From assembly GCF_003201775.1 (NCBI RefSeq), contig NZ_QJJZ01000004.1, positions 216,643-280,642 of the forward strand: DNA of 64,000 nucleotides. The letters are read 5' to 3'. Position 1 is the first letter of the stretch, and each line of letters starts with the position of its first letter. The notes under the pieces were generated by a model. It searched no databases. It worked only from the letters and a program-made list of their open reading frames with translations, and was not told the DNA's origin. The translations under genes were made by a program, and so were the position numbers. Below are positions 26,448-36,552 of this stretch, piece by piece. This DNA is from Arenibacter sp. ARW7G5Y1. GTDB taxonomy: Bacteria; Bacteroidota; Bacteroidia; Flavobacteriales; Flavobacteriaceae.

Positions 26448-28055
26448 CTATTCCTCTATCAATCCCTTGTCCTTGTATAGTTGAATGTACTGGTTGCCCA
26501 GTGAATCGGAATCCTTGTATTTTTTCCTTAGCTCAATTAGTTTCTCCTTCAATTCGGATACCACTTGGGCATAATCCGGGTCGTTAAATACATTGTGCAG
26601 TTCCTGGGGGTCTTTTTCGCGATCATAGAGTTCCCATACATCTACATCGTAATAAAAGTGTATTAATTTATACTCCTTGGTGGCAATACCATAGTGGCGT
26701 TTTACGGCATGTTCCGCTGGATATTCGTAATAGTGGTAGTATATGGCATCCCTATCCCATTTTTCCTTTTCCCCTTTCAGTAAAGGTACTAGGCTTTTTC
26801 CTTGCATGTCTTTGGGCGCTGTTACCCCGGCCACTTCCAAAAAGGTCTGTGCGAAATCCAAGTTTTGGACCATTTCATCCTCTGTAGTACCTGGAGTGAT
26901 TACATTTGGCCATTTAATAAGTAGCGGGGTTTTAAAGGATTCATTGTACATAAATCTTTTGTCGAACCAGCCGTGTTCCCCTAGGTAAAAGCCCTGATCG
27001 GAGGTGTACACCACCAAAGTGTTTTCGGTAAGTCCCTCATTGTCCAAATAGTCCAATACCCTACCCACATTTTCATCAACTGCGGCAATGGTCCCCAAAT
27101 AATCCTGCATATATCGCTGGTATTTCCAAACCATTAGGATAGAATCGTTCATATTGCCGTATTCCTTTTTAAACGCCTCATTTATGGGCCCGTATACTTT
27201 GTCCCATTCCGCTCTCTGTTCTGGGGTAAATCTATTTAGACCCCCAATGCCCAAATGTTCCTCAATATTTAATTCGTCCAGTACGGTATCCGTTATCTTT
27301 AGGTCATAACGCAATGTCATATGCTTTAGGATGTTCATTTCCGCAGGTCCTGCCGTAGTTTCACGTGTAGTGTAATTGTCGAACAAAGTAGCTGGTAAAG
27401 GATAGGTTTTTTTTGTAAATTCTTTGTAATGTCTTGGTGCCGGTATCCAGGACCTGTGCGGAGCCTTGTGCAAGTACATCAACATAAAGGGTTTTTGGGT
27501 ATCCCTGCGATTTTCTAACCAATCCAAGGTGAGGTCGGTGGTAATATCGGTAACATAACCCGTAATGGTGGTATCTCCAGTCGCTGTAATAAATTTTGGG
27601 TTATAATAACTTCCCTGTCCTGGTAGAATCTTAAATTCATCGAAGCCTTTAGGGTTATTTCCAAAATGAAGCTTCCCGAACATAGCGGTCTGGTATCCTG
27701 CTTTTTGTAATAATTGGGGAAAGGTAACATTGGTGGTGTCAAATGGGGTAATATTGTCAATCTTGCCATTGATGTGGCTATGTTTTCCGGTCAGGATTAC
27801 GGCACGCGATGGTGCACAAATGGAATTGGTAACGCTGGCATTGGTAAAGAGCATGCCTTCCTTGGCAATTCTGTCTATATTGGGAGTATTGATGAGCCTG
27901 TTGTCATAGGCGCTAATGGCCTGATAAGCATGGTCATCGGACATGATGAAAACTATGTTCGGTTTTTTTGAGATTTGTTCATTTGTTTCCTGCTTGCAGG
28001 AGGTAAGCAATAAAAAGAATATTCCAAAAATGAGATTAAAAAGTATGCGATTCAT
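26448..28055 (-). CDS. Type I sulfatase lipoprotein (S1 family)
   Basis: A 535-residue arylsulfatase-fold protein with a lipoprotein signal (MNRILFNLIFGIFFLLLTSC, cysteine 20). The metal-site DD is at 40-41 (PNIVFIMSDDHAYQ). The CxPSR site is ICAPSRAVILTGKH with cysteine 80, which must be converted to formylglycine. Metal and substrate residues occur later (VVYTSDQGFYLGEHGWFDKR). It would hydrolyse sulfate esters of sulfated (probably algal) carbohydrates at the cell surface or in the periplasm. The length is normal for the family, and the subfamily cannot be set by eye. No maturase (anSME) is in the window. It lies alone between a DUF1801 gene and kdsA. Confidence 0.93.
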   Translation of the reverse strand: MNRILFNLIFGIFFLLLTSCKQETNEQISKKPNIVFIMSDDHAYQAISAYDNRLINTPNIDRIAKEGMLFTNASVTNSICAPSRAVILTGKHSHINGKIDNITPFDTTNVTFPQLLQKAGYQTAMFGKLHFGNNPKGFDEFKILPGQGSYYNPKFITATGDTTITGYVTDITTDLTLDWLENRRDTQKPFMLMYLHKAPHRSWIPAPRHYKEFTKKTYPLPATLFDNYTTRETTAGPAEMNILKHMTLRYDLKITDTVLDELNIEEHLGIGGLNRFTPEQRAEWDKVYGPINEAFKKEYGNMNDSILMVWKYQRYMQDYLGTIAAVDENVGRVLDYLDNEGLTENTLVVYTSDQGFYLGEHGWFDKRFMYNESFKTPLLIKWPNVITPGTTEDEMVQNLDFAQTFLEVAGVTAPKDMQGKSLVPLLKGEKEKWDRDAIYYHYYEYPAEHAVKRHYGIATKEYKLIHFYYDVDVWELYDREKDPQELHNVFNDPDYAQVVSELKEKLIELRKKYKDSDSLGNQYIQLYKDKGLIEE

Positions 28056-28351
28056 TGGTGATGATTAAGGTGAAATTAAAAAATTTCTGTCAACGTTTAA
28101 TTGGACCTTCAAGGTGGATCCTTGGCAAATTTATGTTTTTCTCCCACAAACGCCAACAATATTCTTGAATAGAGAGTTAAAAAAATCATGACCGTTAGGA
28201 GTTGTGGTCTACTATGGATTGGGTAAATTTGGGTCGGCCTAAATGGAGTTTTTATTTTAATTTTGAATCATATGTTCAATGAAAATGCCGCATTGGTATG
28301 TACGGCATTCAAAAATAGGAGGTTTGTGGTTTTTACGTTTTTAATCCTAGT

Positions 28352-29170
28352 TTAGAAAGCATTTACCGTTTTGCGCAGTGCAACCAAATTGGACAATAAT
28401 TTTTCCAGATGATCCAAATGCAGCATATTGGCCCCATCGCTTTTGGCGTTTGCTGGATCAAAATGCGTCTCTATAAATATGCCATCCGCACCAGTGACTA
28501 TTCCTGCCCTGGCAATTGTCTCTATCATATCCGGTCTACCTCCGGTAACCCCTGACGACTGATTGGGCTGTTGTAGTGAATGGGTAACGTCCAATACTAC
28601 GGGTGCATACTGCTTCATCGTTGGGATACCGCGGAAATCCACAATCATATCCTGGTAGCCAAACATGGTTCCCCTGTCCGTAACCATAACCTGTTCGTTA
28701 TTGGAATCCAGGACTTTCTGTACCGCATGCTTCATACTCTCCGGACTCATAAACTGTCCCTTTTTTAAGTTCACTACTTTACCGGTTTCGGCCGCTGCCA
28801 CTACCAAATCTGTCTGGCGTACCAAAAAGGCCGGTATTTGTAGGACATCCACATATTCAGCGGCCATATGGGCATCGGAAATTTCATGAATGTCCGTAAT
28901 GGTAGGCACCTTAAAGCTTTCGGATACTTTTCTAAGGATTTTTAGGGCCTTTTCATCCCCGATCCCTGTAAAGGAGTCTACACGGCTGCGATTGGCCTTT
29001 TTAAAACTTCCCTTAAAAACGTAGGGGATATTAAGTTTATCGGTAATGGAAACCACTTTTTCCGCAATGCGCATTGCCATTTCCTCGCCTTCAATGGCGC
29101 AGGGGCCACAGAGCAGAAAAAAGTTGTTGCTTTTGGTGTATTTAAGTTGAGGTATATGTTCTAGATTCAT
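28352..29170 (-). CDS. kdsA: 2-dehydro-3-deoxyphosphooctonate aldolase (KDO-8-phosphate synthase)
   Basis: A 272-residue TIM-barrel enzyme that condenses phosphoenolpyruvate with arabinose-5-phosphate to give KDO-8-phosphate for lipopolysaccharide inner core. Family landmarks are FFLLCGPCAIEG, YVFKGSFKKANRSR, PTITDIHE, LQIPAFLVRQTDL, KKGQFMSPE, TDRGTMFGYQ, DVTHSLQQPN and FIETHFDP. Cytoplasmic and essential in most Gram-negatives. It is divergent from typA; a TATCTTTG -7 box lies at 29188-29195 on its strand. Confidence 0.97.
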   Translation of the reverse strand: MNLEHIPQLKYTKSNNFFLLCGPCAIEGEEMAMRIAEKVVSITDKLNIPYVFKGSFKKANRSRVDSFTGIGDEKALKILRKVSESFKVPTITDIHEISDAHMAAEYVDVLQIPAFLVRQTDLVVAAAETGKVVNLKKGQFMSPESMKHAVQKVLDSNNEQVMVTDRGTMFGYQDMIVDFRGIPTMKQYAPVVLDVTHSLQQPNQSSGVTGGRPDMIETIARAGIVTGADGIFIETHFDPANAKSDGANMLHLDHLEKLLSNLVALRKTVNAF

Positions 29171-29187
29171 TGCTCTTAATTTTAGTG

Positions 29188-29195
29188 CAAAGATA
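29188..29195 (-). promoter_or_regulatory. Probable kdsA promoter -7 element
   Basis: TATCTTTG on the minus strand, 18 bp ahead of the kdsA start, matches the Bacteroidota TAnnTTTG consensus. I see no clear -33 TTTG. Confidence 0.45.
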
Positions 29196-29264
29196 GTGGA
29201 ATTTGAATGTTATTGGTATTCTATAAAACTACTTCAATATCAATAAGATAAGAAAAATTAGGCT

Positions 29265-29298
29265 TTTGTAGTTGGCGTAAAAAAAATGAGTATCTTTG
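29265..29298 (+). promoter_or_regulatory. Probable typA promoter
   Basis: TTTG at 29265-29268 and TATCTTTG at 29291-29298 match the Bacteroidota -33/-7 elements with a 22-bp spacer. The leader that follows contains an inverted repeat, CCGCAT (29302-29307) and ATGCGG (29321-29326), ending 14 bp before the typA ATG. Confidence 0.6.
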
Positions 29299-29339
29299 CG
29301 CCCGCATTTAGGGTGCTTAGATGCGGTTAAAATCATATT

Positions 29340-31139
29340 ATGGGAGTTACAAAAAACATAGCTATTATAGCCCACGTTGACCACGGTAAAACCACCTTGG
29401 TAGACAAAATAATGTATCATTGTCAATTGTTTAGGGAGAATCAAAATACTGGTGACCTAATTCTAGATAATAATGACTTGGAACGAGAAAGGGGTATTAC
29501 CATTACCTCCAAGAACGTTTCCGTGGTTTACAAGGATACCAAGATCAATATTATAGATACCCCTGGTCACGCCGATTTTGGAGGTGAAGTAGAGCGTGTT
29601 CTAAACATGGCAGATGGTGTACTTTTGTTGGTGGATGCCTTCGAAGGTCCTATGCCCCAAACCCGATTTGTACTTCAAAAGGCTATAGATTTGGGTCTAA
29701 AGCCATGTGTTGTAATCAATAAGGTGGACAAGGAAAACTGTACTCCAGAGGAAGTGCATGAAAAGGTTTTTGATCTGATGTTTGAACTTGGTGCGGAAGA
29801 GTGGCAGTTGGATTTTCCTACGGTCTATGGTTCTGCAAAGAACAATTGGATGAGCGATGATTGGAAAAACCAAACAGAGAACATTGAGCCGCTATTGGAT
29901 ATGGTTATTGAGCATATTCCTACATTTGAGGCCAAAGAAGGTAATACCCAAATGTTGATTACTTCATTGGACTATTCTTCATTTACAGGAAGGATCGCCA
30001 TTGGAAGATTGCAAAGGGGTACCTTAAAGGAGAACCAACAGGTGTCCTTAATAAAAAGAGACGGATCTATTGTAAAATCCAAAATCAAGGAATTGTATAC
30101 CTTCGAAGGAATGGGCCGACTAAAGGTTCCAGAGGTGGCTACCGGAGACATTTGTGCTTTGGTAGGTATTGAAGGTTTCGAAATTGGAGATACAGTTGCC
30201 GATATTGAAAATCCCGAACAACTGAAAACGATTGCTATTGATGAGCCTACCATGAGTATGCTGTTTACCATCAACGATAGTCCATTTTTTGGAAAGGATG
30301 GTAAGTTTGTAACTTCCAGGCACATTAATGACCGTCTAAAAAGGGAATTGGAAAAGAATTTGGCCTTAAGGGTAAATGATACGGACAGTGCTGATAAGTT
30401 TTTGGTTTTTGGCCGTGGAGTATTGCATCTTTCTGTTTTGATAGAAACTATGAGAAGGGAAGGCTATGAATTGCAGATTGGTCAGCCACAGGTAATCATC
30501 AAGGAGATTGATGGTGTTAAATGTGAGCCAATTGAGCAATTGACCATAGATTTGCCGGAAGAAGTTTCTGGTAGGGCAGTGGAAATGGTATCAATCCGTA
30601 AAGGGGAAATGACCAGTATGGAAGCCAAAGGTAATCGAATGGTCTGTGAATTCTTAATTCCTTCAAGAGGTATTATAGGTCTAAGAAACCAATTGTTAAC
30701 GGCTACCGCGGGTGAGGCCATCATGGCGCACCGCTTTTTGGAATACCAACCTATGAAGGGGGATATTCCTCAAAGACAGAACGGTTCTTTGGTATCTATG
30801 GAAACAGGAAAATCCATTCCTTACTCTATAGATAAATTACAGGACAGAGGTAAGTTTTTTGTTGATCCGGGCGAGGATATCTACGAGGGTCAGGTAATTG
30901 GAGAAAACTCCAGAGGTGATGACATGACGGTGAACATTACCAAAACCAAAAAATTGTCGAACGTTCGTTCCTCAGGCGCAGATGACAAAGCTAAAATTGT
31001 TCCAGCGATTAAGTTTTCTTTGGAAGAAGCTTTGGAATATATCCAAAAAGACGAATATGTGGAGGTTACTCCAAAACATTTACGCCTTAGAAAGATTCAT
31101 TTAACAGAAAATGATCGTAAGCGAAATAAAATAGCATAA
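29340..31139 (+). CDS. typA: Ribosome-associated GTPase TypA/BipA
   Basis: A 599-residue translational GTPase of normal length. The P loop is AHVDHGKT (11-18), switch II is [16 protein letters not shown], and the guanine motif is [11 protein letters not shown]-like domains II and III follow, with the TypA-specific C-terminal domain ([32 protein letters not shown]). It binds the ribosome and assists 50S assembly and stress or cold adaptation. A promoter and a leader hairpin lie upstream and two T-rich hairpins downstream. Confidence 0.98.
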   Translation: MGVTKNIAIIAHVDHGKTTLVDKIMYHCQLFRENQNTGDLILDNNDLERERGITITSKNVSVVYKDTKINIIDTPGHADFGGEVERVLNMADGVLLLVDAFEGPMPQTRFVLQKAIDLGLKPCVVINKVDKENCTPEEVHEKVFDLMFELGAEEWQLDFPTVYGSAKNNWMSDDWKNQTENIEPLLDMVIEHIPTFEAKEGNTQMLITSLDYSSFTGRIAIGRLQRGTLKENQQVSLIKRDGSIVKSKIKELYTFEGMGRLKVPEVATGDICALVGIEGFEIGDTVADIENPEQLKTIAIDEPTMSMLFTINDSPFFGKDGKFVTSRHINDRLKRELEKNLALRVNDTDSADKFLVFGRGVLHLSVLIETMRREGYELQIGQPQVIIKEIDGVKCEPIEQLTIDLPEEVSGRAVEMVSIRKGEMTSMEAKGNRMVCEFLIPSRGIIGLRNQLLTATAGEAIMAHRFLEYQPMKGDIPQRQNGSLVSMETGKSIPYSIDKLQDRGKFFVDPGEDIYEGQVIGENSRGDDMTVNITKTKKLSNVRSSGADDKAKIVPAIKFSLEEALEYIQKDEYVEVTPKHLRLRKIHLTENDRKRNKIA

Positions 31140-31444
31140 ATGGAAAAGGCCCTTTTTTAAGGCTTTTTTCGCTATATCATTTATACTATGAGCCACCTTT
31201 TTAGGTGGCTTTTTGGTTGCCGCAGTTTTTCCATCTCAATTTAATCTATCCAGGCTTGATCAAAAGGGTTGGGGAAATGGCCATTAAAAACTTTTTGATT
31301 ATCAAATCTCTAAAATTTTGGGCCTCATTTTTCTACTTTCTCAATTATTTTAACTAAGCCTATTTTTCTGCGCTTGGGTTGTGAATTTTAGCTAATTTAA
31401 AGTTGAATTACAACTCATTTCGGTCTAAATCAAATTAATAGAAT
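31140..31444. other. Intergenic region typA - SDR
   Basis: About 300 bp. Apart from the terminator it is AT-rich with no recognisable element, and it should include the promoter of the SDR-lipoprotein pair. Confidence 0.5.
31191..31215 (+). terminator. Terminator downstream of typA
   Basis: GCCACCT-TTTT-AGGTGGC followed by TTTTT. A weaker T-rich hairpin (AAGGCCC...) lies just after the stop, near 31145-31170. Confidence 0.75.
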
Positions 31445-32233
31445 ATGCAACTAGAAGGAAAAAATGTACTCATCACAGGTGGTACTAGAGGTATTGGAAA
31501 ATGTATGGTAAAGGAATTGGTGAAAGGTGGTGTTCGTCAAATTGCCGTCATAGCCCGGGACAAGCAAAATTTAAAACAGTTGTCGCAAGAATTTGAGGAC
31601 GTTAAGTTTATACGCATTGCTGGTGATGTGGCGGAAATTGAAGTTTTGAGGGAGGCTGTGGCACTTATAGAAGACAAATGGGGGCATCTGGATATCTTGA
31701 TCAACAATGCCGGTATTGTTTCTGCCGGTCCTTTGGAGGATATACAGGATGAAGACCTTTATGATCAAGTAGCGGTGAATATTACTGCTGTGTTTTTGCT
31801 TACTAAATATTGTATTCCGCTTTTAAAAGCGTCCAAAGAGGCTGCTATTCTAAATATATCTTCTGGTTTGGGGCTGATAGGTATGCCCTTTTATGCGGCC
31901 TACGGGAGTACTAAGGCAGCCGTACGCCAATTTTCGGACGCTATGAGAAGGGAGCTTGCTCCTTTTAATATAAGTGTTACCTGCTCTTTTCCAACTGCAA
32001 CGGATACGGATATGATGGAGAAATTTAAAGGGAGGGTGATGGATTCCCCGGAATTTGTGGCCCAACGCTCCATAGAAGGATTACTGAATAAAGAATTACA
32101 TGTAATTTTTGGTGGCCAGGAACGACTAAATGAAAATATCATGAATTTTGAGGCACCAGATGAATTTGATAAAAGGGTAGCGCAAAATTATGAGGATAGA
32201 AAAAAGGCCAGTTTGGGTCATAAAGCCGTTTAA
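31445..32233 (+). CDS. Short-chain dehydrogenase/reductase
   Basis: A 262-residue classical SDR. The cofactor loop is TGGTRGIG (11-18), the NNAG motif is in ILINNAGIVSAG, and the active site is ISSGLG ... YGSTKAAV (Ser, Tyr, Lys). The basic residue near the glycine loop suggests NADP(H). The substrate is unknown. It is 41 bp ahead of a lipoprotein gene on the same strand, so the two may be cotranscribed. Confidence 0.9.
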   Translation: MQLEGKNVLITGGTRGIGKCMVKELVKGGVRQIAVIARDKQNLKQLSQEFEDVKFIRIAGDVAEIEVLREAVALIEDKWGHLDILINNAGIVSAGPLEDIQDEDLYDQVAVNITAVFLLTKYCIPLLKASKEAAILNISSGLGLIGMPFYAAYGSTKAAVRQFSDAMRRELAPFNISVTCSFPTATDTDMMEKFKGRVMDSPEFVAQRSIEGLLNKELHVIFGGQERLNENIMNFEAPDEFDKRVAQNYEDRKKASLGHKAV

Positions 32234-32274
32234 TTCATACGGAAATATTAAAGAGTAAAATCCAATTATTCACT

Positions 32275-33183
32275 ATGAAGAATATCTTTGTTTACACAGT
32301 AATACTATTTGGTGTTATGTTCTCCTGTAAGGAGACTTCCCAACCTAAAAAGGAAGTTACCGGGGCCGAAGTGGGTAAGGAAACCAATCTTGGCTCCATA
32401 CCAATGTCATGGGTGAATAACAGGGTTGACAAGGCAAAAAAGAGACTTGATCGGTCCGAGGCGGGAAAGGTGGTTTGGGAGGCCATGGAAGCCATGGGAG
32501 GGCTAAAAAAATGGTATTCCAATGGCTATTTGTCCTTTAGATTCAATTATCAGCCTTTGGATGGTTCTGTGCCTCGCGATACCTACCAGACCATTGATAC
32601 CTGGAACAACAGAGCAAGGCATACCAGTACAACCGATAGTACGGCAATTTTTGGGTGGGATGGAAAAAATGCTTGGGTAAAGGCTAAGGACAGTACAGCT
32701 TTTAACTATAATTTGCGGTTTTGGGCATTAACTCCCCTCTACCTAGCGGCACAACCCCTAGTCCTGGATGGGGAAGGTGTTAATTTGGAATTGTTGCCAA
32801 AAACCAATTTCAAGGATGCACCACAGGATGTGGTTAAAGTTACCTTCGCTTCGGGAACAGGTGATGCTCCGGACGATTATTATATTTTGTATTTGGATGC
32901 CGAAACTCATTTGTTAACGGCACTTCGATACATAGTGTCTTACCCAGGATACTTTCCCAATGGTGGAAATAACCCGGAAAAAATTATGGATTTGGTAAGC
33001 AGAAAAACTGTTAATGGGATCAATTTGCCCCTAAAATTTGATACGTATTGGTCAACCGGGGACGGGCAACCTAAAGGAGAACCTATAACAACCATTGAAT
33101 TGAGCCATATCGAATTCCAAAATACCTTGGAGGAAGGTTTTTTTGAACGTCCCGAAGGGGGAAAGCTCTTGGAAGGTTTATGA
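32275..33183 (+). CDS. Lipoprotein of unknown function, LolA-like fold suspected
   Basis: A 302-residue protein with a lipoprotein signal (MKNIFVYTVILFGVMFSC). The body has the strand pattern of LolA/LppX-like half-barrels: YLSFRFNYQPLDGS, a tryptophan-rich middle (IFGWDGKNAWVKAKDS), YYILYLDAETHLLTALRY, then NGINLPLKFDTYW. Proteins of this general type in Bacteroidota are annotated only as DUF families. No catalytic residues are obvious. It follows the SDR gene by 41 bp. Confidence 0.75.
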   Translation: MKNIFVYTVILFGVMFSCKETSQPKKEVTGAEVGKETNLGSIPMSWVNNRVDKAKKRLDRSEAGKVVWEAMEAMGGLKKWYSNGYLSFRFNYQPLDGSVPRDTYQTIDTWNNRARHTSTTDSTAIFGWDGKNAWVKAKDSTAFNYNLRFWALTPLYLAAQPLVLDGEGVNLELLPKTNFKDAPQDVVKVTFASGTGDAPDDYYILYLDAETHLLTALRYIVSYPGYFPNGGNNPEKIMDLVSRKTVNGINLPLKFDTYWSTGDGQPKGEPITTIELSHIEFQNTLEEGFFERPEGGKLLEGL

Positions 33184-33304
33184 TAGATATAAGGGGATAT
33201 CTCCAAAATGGACAATACCCTTTTTTCTTGCCCATGCACTGAAATAACAATGTATTTTTAGGGGATCTATTTAGGTGGAAAATAGGCAGTTAAAACAGCT
33301 GCTT

Positions 33305-34057
33305 TTATTTTAGCACGCCCTTTTTGTTATAAGCCGCGGCCGCCGCGCCAATAATCCCGGCATGATTTTGCAGTTCTGCGGGTATTACAGGGGTTTCAAT
33401 ATTGATATAGTCCTTAAAATCGTTCCAGTCCTTGGAGGTGCCTCCCCCGAGGATTATTAGATCTGGAGATACGATCAATTCTACGAACTCCAAGAAAACA
33501 TTGAACCGCTTGCCCCATTTTTTGTAACTGAGTGATTCCCTTTCCTTGGCTGAAGCTGCGGCCCATAATTCAATTTTTTCATACTTTTTATAAGGAATCT
33601 GGCCCAATTCAAAATTTGGTATCAATTCCCCGTTGTAAAAGGCACCGCTACCTAATCCGGTTCCTATAGTGATCATCAGCACAAGGCCTTCCTTTCCCTG
33701 GCCTACACCAAAATTCATGGATGCGTATCCTGCGGCATCAGCATCGTTTACCACGGTCACTGGTAATCCCGTTACCTCACTGAACAGTTCATTTACATTT
33801 ACACCGGCCCACCTTTTATGAAGATTTCCAGGTGTTTTACAGATGCCTTTTTTAATGACGGTTGGAAATCCACAGCCTATAGGTCCGCTATAATCAAAAT
33901 GTTTTACAATTTTGGCAACTACTTCGGCCATAGGTTTTGGTTTTCTCGATTTCGGAGTGGGTATTCTAAACCGCTCCGATATCATTTCACCAGTTTCCAT
34001 ATTTACTAAGGCTCCTTTTATGCCCGAGCCACCGACATCAATTCCGAGGATTTCCAT
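33305..34057 (-). CDS. ppgK: ROK-family glucokinase, polyphosphate glucokinase type
   Basis: A 250-residue ROK kinase starting MEILGIDVGGSGIKGALVNM (phosphate loop GIDVGGSGIKG). It has PVTVVNDADAAGYAS with the catalytic aspartate, and the ATP or polyphosphate region ITIGTGLGSG. The cysteine-rich zinc motif of many ROK sugar kinases is missing. The short length and the TPGN...W segment resemble polyphosphate--glucose phosphotransferases, so polyphosphate may be the phosphoryl donor. It makes glucose-6-phosphate in the cytoplasm. I use the start at 34057 because the upstream extension (MFTNILILY) adds nothing conserved. Confidence 0.85.
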   Translation of the reverse strand: MEILGIDVGGSGIKGALVNMETGEMISERFRIPTPKSRKPKPMAEVVAKIVKHFDYSGPIGCGFPTVIKKGICKTPGNLHKRWAGVNVNELFSEVTGLPVTVVNDADAAGYASMNFGVGQGKEGLVLMITIGTGLGSGAFYNGELIPNFELGQIPYKKYEKIELWAAASAKERESLSYKKWGKRFNVFLEFVELIVSPDLIILGGGTSKDWNDFKDYINIETPVIPAELQNHAGIIGAAAAAYNKKGVLK

Positions 34058-34193
34058 GTATAATATTAATATATTTGTGAACAAAGTAACAAAAAACTTT
34101 CGGGAGTTGTGGTATGCACACTTCTTGGTCGGATTTTCGTGCTTTTAATAGGTCTATTTATGGGCGATAACCATTTGGGTTTATACTAATTCT

Positions 34194-35681
34194 TTAGTTT
34201 CCTATATACAGGCCGGTATTTCCCTTTTCCAAAACAGGCATAAGCTCCATAACAAGGTCTGGATTTAGGTCGGCAATATTTTTGGTTTCATAAGGGTCTG
34301 TGCTATGGTCGTAAAGTTCAATGGTAGGTTCGTCCTGTCTATAATATTTGGTTAATCTGTACCTGTCTGTCCGCAGGGAAATACCATTTCTAAAATAGCT
34401 GTATGCCACTCCATCTTCTTTGGATGATGCCTCATTTAAACTATCGATAAAGCTTTCGCCGTCTATTTCATGGGTCATACCAATATTGCACAGTTCCATT
34501 ATCGTTGGGTAGATGTCTACCGTCTCTACAATGGTTTTTACTTTGTTGGTTTGATGCCCTTTAAAAGGGGATTTGATGATCAAGGCACTTTTTAAGGCAT
34601 TTTCGAAAAGGGTATGTTTTCCCCAAACCCGTTGATCTCCCAAATGCCAACCATGGTCTCCCCATATCACGATAATCGTATTCTTGTCCAAGCCCATCAC
34701 TTTTAGCTCCTCCCAAATAAGGCCTATTTGGGCATCGATATAACTTATTGAGGCCAAGTAGGCATGCCTTAATTTTTTGGCGTATTCCTGGGAAACCGGT
34801 TGGGCTAGACTTGCCTTTTCCTCCCCTAGGGCATATTGGTTAAATTCGCCGCTTTCATGTAGGCTCTTTAAGCTTATGTTCTCCGGAACCCGAGGGTTGG
34901 GCGAAAGGGGTATTTGTTCCCTATCGTATAGGTCCCAATACTTTTTTGGGGCATTAAATGGTAAATGGGGTTTAAAAAAACCTACTCCCATAAAGAAAGG
35001 TTGCTTCTTATCTTTAAGCTCCCTAAGTTTTGAAATGGCCAACTTGGTGGTCAATCCATCCGGATATCCCTCATCATCTACTTCCCCCGCCTCATATGGT
35101 CTTACCTGTTTCTTTAGGCTTTGTCTATTTTCTCCGTCCGAATACCCGAAAAATGCATTCCAACCCGTTCCCCATTTTCCAGCATCAAATAATAGCTCGT
35201 TCCAGCTATGCGGCAATTCTTTTTTGGTGGAAACCGGTTCTTCATAACCGTAGACCAAACCATCTGCGGAGTGACTTATCTTCCCTATGCCAACGGTATG
35301 GTATCCATTCCTTTTAAGATGGTGGATAAAAGATTCTGGCACTTTATTTTCGGTTGCATTGGATATTTCCTTTTCAATGGCATTATTGCCCAAATGTAAA
35401 GGCTTACGGGGGCGCATACCGGTTAAAAGTGCATATCTCGATGCACCACAGGTTGGGACTTGGACAAAGTGGTTCGTAAAAATAGTTCCTTCAGAGGCCA
35501 GTGCATCCATATTGGGAGAATGGACAATGGGGTTGCCATATGCTCCTAATTCTGTTCGCAGGTCATCCACGGCAATAAACAACACATTGGGCGGTCTTTG
35601 CCCTTGCTTGCATTGTAGATTACTTCCCAGAAAAATTAGAAGAGGGAGTAGGATAAATAATCTTTTAAAACTGGTTGGCAT
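34194..35681 (-). CDS. Type I sulfatase lipoprotein, iduronate-2-sulfatase-like
   Basis: A 495-residue S1 sulfatase with a probable lipoprotein signal (cysteine 24, GSNLQC). The metal site is PNVLFIAVDDLRTELGAYGN (DD at 39-40). The maturation site is VPTCGASRYALLTG with cysteine 78. This is a CxASR variant of the CxPSR motif, still readable by formylglycine-generating enzymes in related subfamilies. Later conserved parts include VIWGDHGWHLGDQRVWGKHT. The overall pattern resembles iduronate-2-sulfatase-like marine sulfatases. The substrate is probably a sulfated algal polysaccharide or oligosaccharide. It is isolated from other carbohydrate genes. Confidence 0.92.
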   Translation of the reverse strand: MPTSFKRLFILLPLLIFLGSNLQCKQGQRPPNVLFIAVDDLRTELGAYGNPIVHSPNMDALASEGTIFTNHFVQVPTCGASRYALLTGMRPRKPLHLGNNAIEKEISNATENKVPESFIHHLKRNGYHTVGIGKISHSADGLVYGYEEPVSTKKELPHSWNELLFDAGKWGTGWNAFFGYSDGENRQSLKKQVRPYEAGEVDDEGYPDGLTTKLAISKLRELKDKKQPFFMGVGFFKPHLPFNAPKKYWDLYDREQIPLSPNPRVPENISLKSLHESGEFNQYALGEEKASLAQPVSQEYAKKLRHAYLASISYIDAQIGLIWEELKVMGLDKNTIIVIWGDHGWHLGDQRVWGKHTLFENALKSALIIKSPFKGHQTNKVKTIVETVDIYPTIMELCNIGMTHEIDGESFIDSLNEASSKEDGVAYSYFRNGISLRTDRYRLTKYYRQDEPTIELYDHSTDPYETKNIADLNPDLVMELMPVLEKGNTGLYIGN

Positions 35682-35736
35682 AGGTAGTTTACATTAATGG
35701 TGTTAAAATGACTTTAAATACTATGGCAATATATAA

Positions 35737-36552
35737 TTAAATCAATTGGCCGGTGTCTTTAAGCAAATCAAAGATAATTTTATCAACTTCGGATACCTTT
35801 TTCCTGTCCCTGTAGTTCAGCCAACATATTTCGCCTGCTTCGGGCTTAATGGCGATGGTTCCCGTATACTCGGCCGAATAATAGGTAGATCTCGCTAAAA
35901 TAAAGGGTTTGCTGTCATCGGCCCTTGCTTCAAAAATCCCCAAATGATCAAAGGAAGGGATTTCTAGAATTATTCCCAGCACATTTTTTATTACCCGGGT
36001 CAGTGTCATTGCATCGGACTCTTTCGGTATTCTTTCTCCTCCTGGAAGTGAATAGGTAGTCTTTCCTGTAGGTCTAATAGCCAGTAACTTCTGGTCTACA
36101 ATATGGATCCATGTTAATTGGTCTATGATTTCGTCCGAAGGTTCAATATAGTAATCAATGGAATTAAGGGAGTGGCCCTTATCTATAAGGTCCAATAGTC
36201 TATCTATGGCCGTTCCAAATTTAGTGAGGGTTCCCAATTTGTTGTTACGGCCAAGGGCGCTGGAAATAGTTTCGTCCCGATTGCCAAATTTGTAACCACC
36301 CTTTTTGACCCAGACGAGGTTTAAAAGATGCTGCATCCCAACATTGCCCAATTGGTCTATGGAAATGGCAATTTTAAGAAGGTATTCTCCCAGTCCTACA
36401 ATACCCTTTTTTAATAGTCCATGGAAAAGGCCATAAACAAAGCCAAGGGGGAAGGTGAGTACAAATAAAAATATGGAGATAAGGAATAGTAGTATCCCTA
36501 TCAAGGGATTCATTTTTTTGTCCGCCCTATAGACTTGTTTTTTTAAAATCAT
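35737..36552 (-). CDS. Membrane-anchored protein with Nudix-like domain lacking catalytic glutamates
   Basis: A 271-residue protein. Residues about 15-50 hold one or two membrane segments (IGILLFLISIFLFVLTFPLG). Residues 55-125 form a helical domain with DETISSALGRNNKLGTLTKF. The C-terminal half (about 140-265) has a Nudix-like fold: LAIRPTGKTTYSLPGGERIP, then TLTRVIKNVLGIILEIP. The Nudix box should end R-E-U-x-E-E-x-G-U, but here it reads RVIKNVLGI, so the metal-binding glutamates are absent. Hydrolase activity is therefore doubtful, and the domain may bind a nucleotide or serve structurally. It is not in an obvious operon. Confidence 0.72.
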   Translation of the reverse strand: MILKKQVYRADKKMNPLIGILLFLISIFLFVLTFPLGFVYGLFHGLLKKGIVGLGEYLLKIAISIDQLGNVGMQHLLNLVWVKKGGYKFGNRDETISSALGRNNKLGTLTKFGTAIDRLLDLIDKGHSLNSIDYYIEPSDEIIDQLTWIHIVDQKLLAIRPTGKTTYSLPGGERIPKESDAMTLTRVIKNVLGIILEIPSFDHLGIFEARADDSKPFILARSTYYSAEYTGTIAIKPEAGEICWLNYRDRKKVSEVDKIIFDLLKDTGQLI

